A stretch of DNA of 64,000 nt from Roseburia sp. 831b (GTDB lineage Bacteria; Bacillota; Clostridia; Lachnospirales; Lachnospiraceae), in the NCBI RefSeq assembly GCF_001940165.2, contig NZ_CP135162.1, positions 2,592,001-2,656,000 on the forward strand, in the 5' to 3' direction. How positions within the stretch are numbered: the first letter of the stretch is position 1; every line of letters starts with the position of its first letter. The notes beneath the pieces were generated by a model. It was not told where the DNA came from. It ran no database searches and was given only the letters and a program-made list of their open reading frames with translations. Positions 60,818 through 64,000 of the stretch are shown here, one piece after another. The translations under genes and the position numbers were made by a program.

Positions 60818-62056
60818 TCAGGTGATTCTGATTCCCGCCATCTCACATTTTTCCGTATGAAGCAGCGTACCTACTTTCTTTAACTCTCCTTGTACCCGCT
60901 CCTGCAGAAATTGTGATTTGTCTCGCTCTGTCGGAAAAGATTGTCTTGTCTCCACAAATTCATATAGCGGATGAATACATACCTCTCCGTCTTTCATTCC
61001 CTCGATTTCTGCTATCATCAATACTTTTCTGCTATGGTCACGCAGCCTTCCTAAGTGCACCAGCAAATCAACACCGGAAGCAATCTGGCTTCGAATAGCG
61101 GGTAGTGGTAAGTCCATCCCCATCAAAACCATGGTCTCTAACCGGCTTAGCATATCTTTACAGGAATTTGCATGACCGGTTGAAAGACTCCCGTCGTGGC
61201 CGGTATTCATCGCCTGCAAAACATCGAGTGCCTCTGCGCCACGGCATTCTCCCACCACAATACGGTCTGGACGCATTCGAAGCGCTGTTTTAATCAGGTC
61301 TCGAATTGTAATCGGATCTACACCCTCTAAATTCGCATTTCTCGTCTCAAGCCTTACCAGATTCGGATTTCCCTGAATCTGCAGCTCGGCAGAATCTTCA
61401 ATCGTAAGAATCCTTTCCCTTTTGGGAATATAGCCGGAGAGTACATTCAAAAAAGTTGTTTTTCCGGAACCGGTTCCACCCGAAACAAAAATGTTATATT
61501 TTGCCTCCACCATTTTTCTTAAGAAATCCGCTGCTTCCTGCGTAATCGATTCCTTTTCAATCAAATCCTCCATCTGAAATGGTTTCTCTGGAAACTTTCG
61601 GATGGAAACCGCTGCACCATCTATGGAAATCGGAGATAAGACAATGTTGACACGCGAACCATCTTTTAGGCGGGTATCGACGATAGGCGTTGATTCATTT
61701 ACCATACGGTTGTTTGTTCCAACCATCTGTTGAATCACATCCTCTAACTTCTCCTTACTGGAAAAGTGCTTGTCCCATTCGACGAGTTCTCCAGCTTTTT
61801 CATAAAATATATGATTTGGACCATTCACCATGATTTCTGTTATGTCGGTTCGATCTAGCAGCTCCTGGAGCACATCCATCTTGCGAAGTGAATTAAAAAG
61901 TCCCTGCTCGAGTGTTACCCTCTCCTCTATTGAAATTGCATTTTCCTTCGTGTAACTTCTTACCTCTTCTTCGATGAGGAAGCGGACTTCCTCATCAGAC
62001 ATCTCTCTGGAAAAATCCAGCCGGTTCCATATCCTTTTTTGTAGCTCATCCATCAT
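60818..62056 (-). CDS. TadA/CpaF-type secretion ATPase
   Basis: About 412 aa. Walker A FVSGGTGSGKTTFLNVLSGY near residue 190; Asp box LTIEDSAELQI; Walker B MRPDRIVVGECRGAEALDVL; His box NTGHDGSLSTGHANS. It powers pilus assembly. The start is the ATG at 62056 with GGAG upstream, overlapping the tadZ end by 11 bases. Confidence 0.94.
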   Translation of the reverse strand: MMDELQKRIWNRLDFSREMSDEEVRFLIEEEVRSYTKENAISIEERVTLEQGLFNSLRKMDVLQELLDRTDITEIMVNGPNHIFYEKAGELVEWDKHFSSKEKLEDVIQQMVGTNNRMVNESTPIVDTRLKDGSRVNIVLSPISIDGAAVSIRKFPEKPFQMEDLIEKESITQEAADFLRKMVEAKYNIFVSGGTGSGKTTFLNVLSGYIPKRERILTIEDSAELQIQGNPNLVRLETRNANLEGVDPITIRDLIKTALRMRPDRIVVGECRGAEALDVLQAMNTGHDGSLSTGHANSCKDMLSRLETMVLMGMDLPLPAIRSQIASGVDLLVHLGRLRDHSRKVLMIAEIEGMKDGEVCIHPLYEFVETRQSFPTERDKSQFLQERVQGELKKVGTLLHTEKCEMAGIRIT

Positions 62057-63116
62057 AAGCAATTGCTCCATACAACTGATTCCGAATGAGATCCCCCAGT
62101 TCACTCCACTTGAACTGGTCTAATAATCCACCCGTTGGAACGACCTGCGTTGCAGAATACGGCAGATATATCACCTGTATCCGCTCCGCCATCTGCTCCT
62201 GACGGAAGGACTGGATATACTGCAAAAATAATTCTTTTTTACATTCGAAAAAAGGACCACTTTTCATCAGGCAATCAATCTTTTTGCAACGCGATAACAG
62301 TTCTGAAAATCCGGCAAACATGCTGCCAAAATCAATGACAATCACCTCAAAATCCATTCTTTGTTCTAAAAAGGAAAGTAATGTTTCATATTCTTTAGCG
62401 CAGATTTCATAGATATTTTCCGGATTTCTTGCCGGAGGAATATAAAAAAGTTCACCACACTGGTACAGAACCTGCCGCACCCCTTCTTCCGTCAGGCGGT
62501 TTTGGTGTACCTTTACCAGTAAATCTCCTAAATCCCGCTCTCCTTCCCACTGAAAAATTTCGAGTAAGCCACTGCACTCCATCAGGTTTAAGTACAATAC
62601 TTTCTTCTTTTCTGCGAGAAGCGATGCCATTGTCACCGAAAACGGAACCTGCATCTCGTGCTGTATGGGCGAATATACGCCAATAATCTCCACACCTGAA
62701 AATGTTTCCCCATTTTCCTGTAAAGGCGGCGCTTCCTCTTTCTCGCACATCATGTACATCTCATGCAAAATCGCTTCCGCCGACTGGTATTTTAAAATAG
62801 ACCTTTCTTTCTGTTTCCCATAATCGGTTGTCTCCGCAACGAAAAGCCCTGCAGCATCCGCCACCTCAACCTCCTCTTGCAAATACAGCACCGGAACATC
62901 ATAGGAACCCAGCCCTTCTTTTGCAGCTTCAAACCCTTGTCCAATCAGAATCAGGTCATATTTTTGTTGCAAAAGTCCTTGCATAAATGCTTCCAGCCTT
63001 GTAAACGTATGAATCACAAAATTGTCCTCTTCGTGATTCCGAACATAAGCGGCAAACTGGTTTAGATACGCTGCATCTACATCACAAACTGCCACTGTAA
63101 GTTGTTTCAATCGCAC
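62046..63116 (-). CDS. TadZ/CpaE-like protein (MinD fold)
   Basis: A 356-aa protein. The N-terminal part resembles a receiver-like domain (LTVAVCDVDAAYLNQFAAYV). The ATPase-like domain begins IIGVYSPIQHEMQVPFSVTM, where the usual K-G-G-x-G-K-[ST] is lost. The later D-F-G (FEVIVIDFGSMFAG) keeps the MinD-type Asp. It is thought to localise the pilus machine. The upstream prepilin peptidase overlaps by 35 bases. Confidence 0.85.
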   Translation of the reverse strand: MRLKQLTVAVCDVDAAYLNQFAAYVRNHEEDNFVIHTFTRLEAFMQGLLQQKYDLILIGQGFEAAKEGLGSYDVPVLYLQEEVEVADAAGLFVAETTDYGKQKERSILKYQSAEAILHEMYMMCEKEEAPPLQENGETFSGVEIIGVYSPIQHEMQVPFSVTMASLLAEKKKVLYLNLMECSGLLEIFQWEGERDLGDLLVKVHQNRLTEEGVRQVLYQCGELFYIPPARNPENIYEICAKEYETLLSFLEQRMDFEVIVIDFGSMFAGFSELLSRCKKIDCLMKSGPFFECKKELFLQYIQSFRQEQMAERIQVIYLPYSATQVVPTGGLLDQFKWSELGDLIRNQLYGAIAYDG

Positions 63117-63528
63117 ACCCCCAAACGTATAAATACCCCATTAAAATTGGTACTGAAAAATGAATGAAATGTTTTTCCCCGATGCAGTATCTCTTTTTGA
63201 GAATCAAAAATGCTATTTTTAGAACCGATATCATGGCGCCAGCCAATAACGAAACCAATAACAACATCCACCATTCTTTCCAAATAAGAAATCCACCTGC
63301 TACGGAAAATAATTTGATATCGCCTGCTCCAAGAGCACGCATTAGAAATAAAAGATATAATAAGATAACCGGTATAGAACTATAAAATAAAAATTCAAGG
63401 ATTCCTCTCCATCCGTTCCCCATTATCCGAATGAAAAGTCCCAACACATAACCACACACAATCAGCCGGTTACTGATTCTTGTGCTTTTAAAATCCATTG
63501 CAACTGCCACGAAAAGTATGACAAGCAA
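63082..63528 (-). CDS. Prepilin peptidase, A24 type (copy 1)
   Basis: About 148 aa, six helices. The Asp residues are in FVAVAMDFKSTRISNRLIV and LMRALGAGDIKLF (GxGD). The start is a TTG; no ATG or good Shine-Dalgarno is present, so the exact start is unsure. It is the first gene of the tad cluster and overlaps tadZ. A second peptidase at 55551 suggests specialised processing of different pseudopilins. Confidence 0.82.
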   Translation of the reverse strand: MLVILFVAVAMDFKSTRISNRLIVCGYVLGLFIRIMGNGWRGILEFLFYSSIPVILLYLLFLMRALGAGDIKLFSVAGGFLIWKEWWMLLLVSLLAGAMISVLKIAFLILKKRYCIGEKHFIHFSVPILMGYLYVWGCAIETTYSGSL

Positions 63529-63648
63529 TGTTACATATCGTAATTCCCTTCCCCATCACCTCTCTTTGCTGTTTGTATCATGGATTATAGCAATGCCCCT
63601 TTTCTTTGTCCATACTTTTTTGACAACTTTTTCTTTTTTGTAAAATTG

Positions 63649-63921
63649 TCACAAAAATTTTGTAAAAACAATTCCGTAAAGAAGCGCAACTCCGCTGATA
63701 CCAAGGGTTCCGACTGTCAAAAGCGTAGTAGGATTTATTCCAACTACACTTGTAATATGTTCTTTTTCCAGAATCTGATTGCAAAAAAGAATCACCGCCA
63801 CGCAGGTTGCCATTCTTATCACAAAGCGAAGCAGAAACTGTCCTCTTTTTTTTGCTGCCAATACAAAAAGTAAAATCAGGCACATTCCCACAATAATCAT
63901 TGCCGCCGTCTTTGTATCCAT
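63649..63921 (-). CDS. bofA: BofA-family pro-sigma-K processing regulator
   Basis: About 90 aa with three hydrophobic segments. The family signature VVGINPTTLLTVGTLGISGV then ALLYGIVF is at the C-terminus. In Bacillus BofA holds the sigma-K protease SpoIVFB inactive in the mother cell until engulfment. I chose MDTKTAAMII (63921), with AAGGA at better spacing. It supports a spore-forming lineage or relict. Confidence 0.85.
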   Translation of the reverse strand: MDTKTAAMIIVGMCLILLFVLAAKKRGQFLLRFVIRMATCVAVILFCNQILEKEHITSVVGINPTTLLTVGTLGISGVALLYGIVFTKFL

Positions 63922-63943
63922 TTTCATTTCCTTGCACGTTTTT

Positions 63944-64000
63944 TTATAATATATGGCTTGCTTTTTCTTTTAGAACAGGATTTTTGATAATGTCCATATC
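63944..64000 (-). CDS. C-terminal 18 residues of an upstream gene
   Basis: Frame DMDIIKNPVLKEKASHIL then TAA, entering from the right edge, 23 bp before bofA. In Bacillus the gene before bofA is yaaL (DUF2508), but the visible part is too short to identify. Confidence 0.4.
   Translation of the reverse strand, partial: DMDIIKNPVLKEKASHIL

Overview
The window looks like a chromosome segment of a gut Firmicute of the Lachnospiraceae type. Support: low-to-mid GC with purine-rich Shine-Dalgarno sites, a bofA-type sporulation gene, Lachnospiraceae-style families (DUF6382-FHA, DUF5702, DUF6145, DUF6462, DUF6674), a Tn1549-like conjugative backbone, and a tet(O)/tet(40) pair. No rRNA, tRNA or CRISPR array was seen. 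Genus cannot be fixed from the sequence.

Layout. (1) 1-9440: regulatory genes and a large arsenic/thiol operon set on the minus strand. Order from upstream: arsR-like, permease, ferredoxin-DUF2703, TlpA-like thioredoxin, CcdA-like, Cys-rich thioredoxin-fold protein, arsR, acr3, a 58-aa ORF, arsD, arsA, ferredoxin-arsC, winged-helix protein. Many junctions overlap by one base, implying translational coupling. (2) 9441-21526: part of a Tn1549-like ICE: a dyad-rich oriT candidate, mobC and relaxase (plus), then TTRAP, a 1363-aa polyvalent ArdC-like protein, DUF6674 and the C-terminal part of the SNF2/methylase gene (minus). An AT-rich cargo pocket at 11399-15060 holds a DUF3800 gene, a small RNA candidate, and a two-gene unit (NdpA-like protein plus membrane protein) that I cannot match to a named system. 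(3) 21527-33690: a compact 12.2-kb integrative mobilizable element (IME) with a large serine recombinase, PC4-like protein, ParB, MobV relaxase with a recognisable oriT, iteron-like repeats, RepA-like ATPase, sigma-like genes (one with an in-frame stop), tet(40), tet(O) with its leader, and TnpV. (4) 33690-37650: small genes and remnants beginning with a macrodomain gene cut by the IME. (5) 37655-51800: housekeeping genes (lysS, greA, dusB, coaX, birA, argF, SPFH, SleB-like hydrolase, murG, HIT). (6) 51788-64000: flavodoxin-SCP2, rhomboid, FHA and a complete Tad/Flp pilus cluster next to bofA.

The key structural point is that the IME has a split SNF2 gene on its left and a split macrodomain gene on its right, with the same 6-bp core at both ends. 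The two flanks cannot come from one insertion site, so the ICE was probably joined to the chromosome by recombination between two IME copies, or the contig is misjoined there. The strongest candidate for an undescribed system is the cargo pocket at 11.4-15.1 kb.
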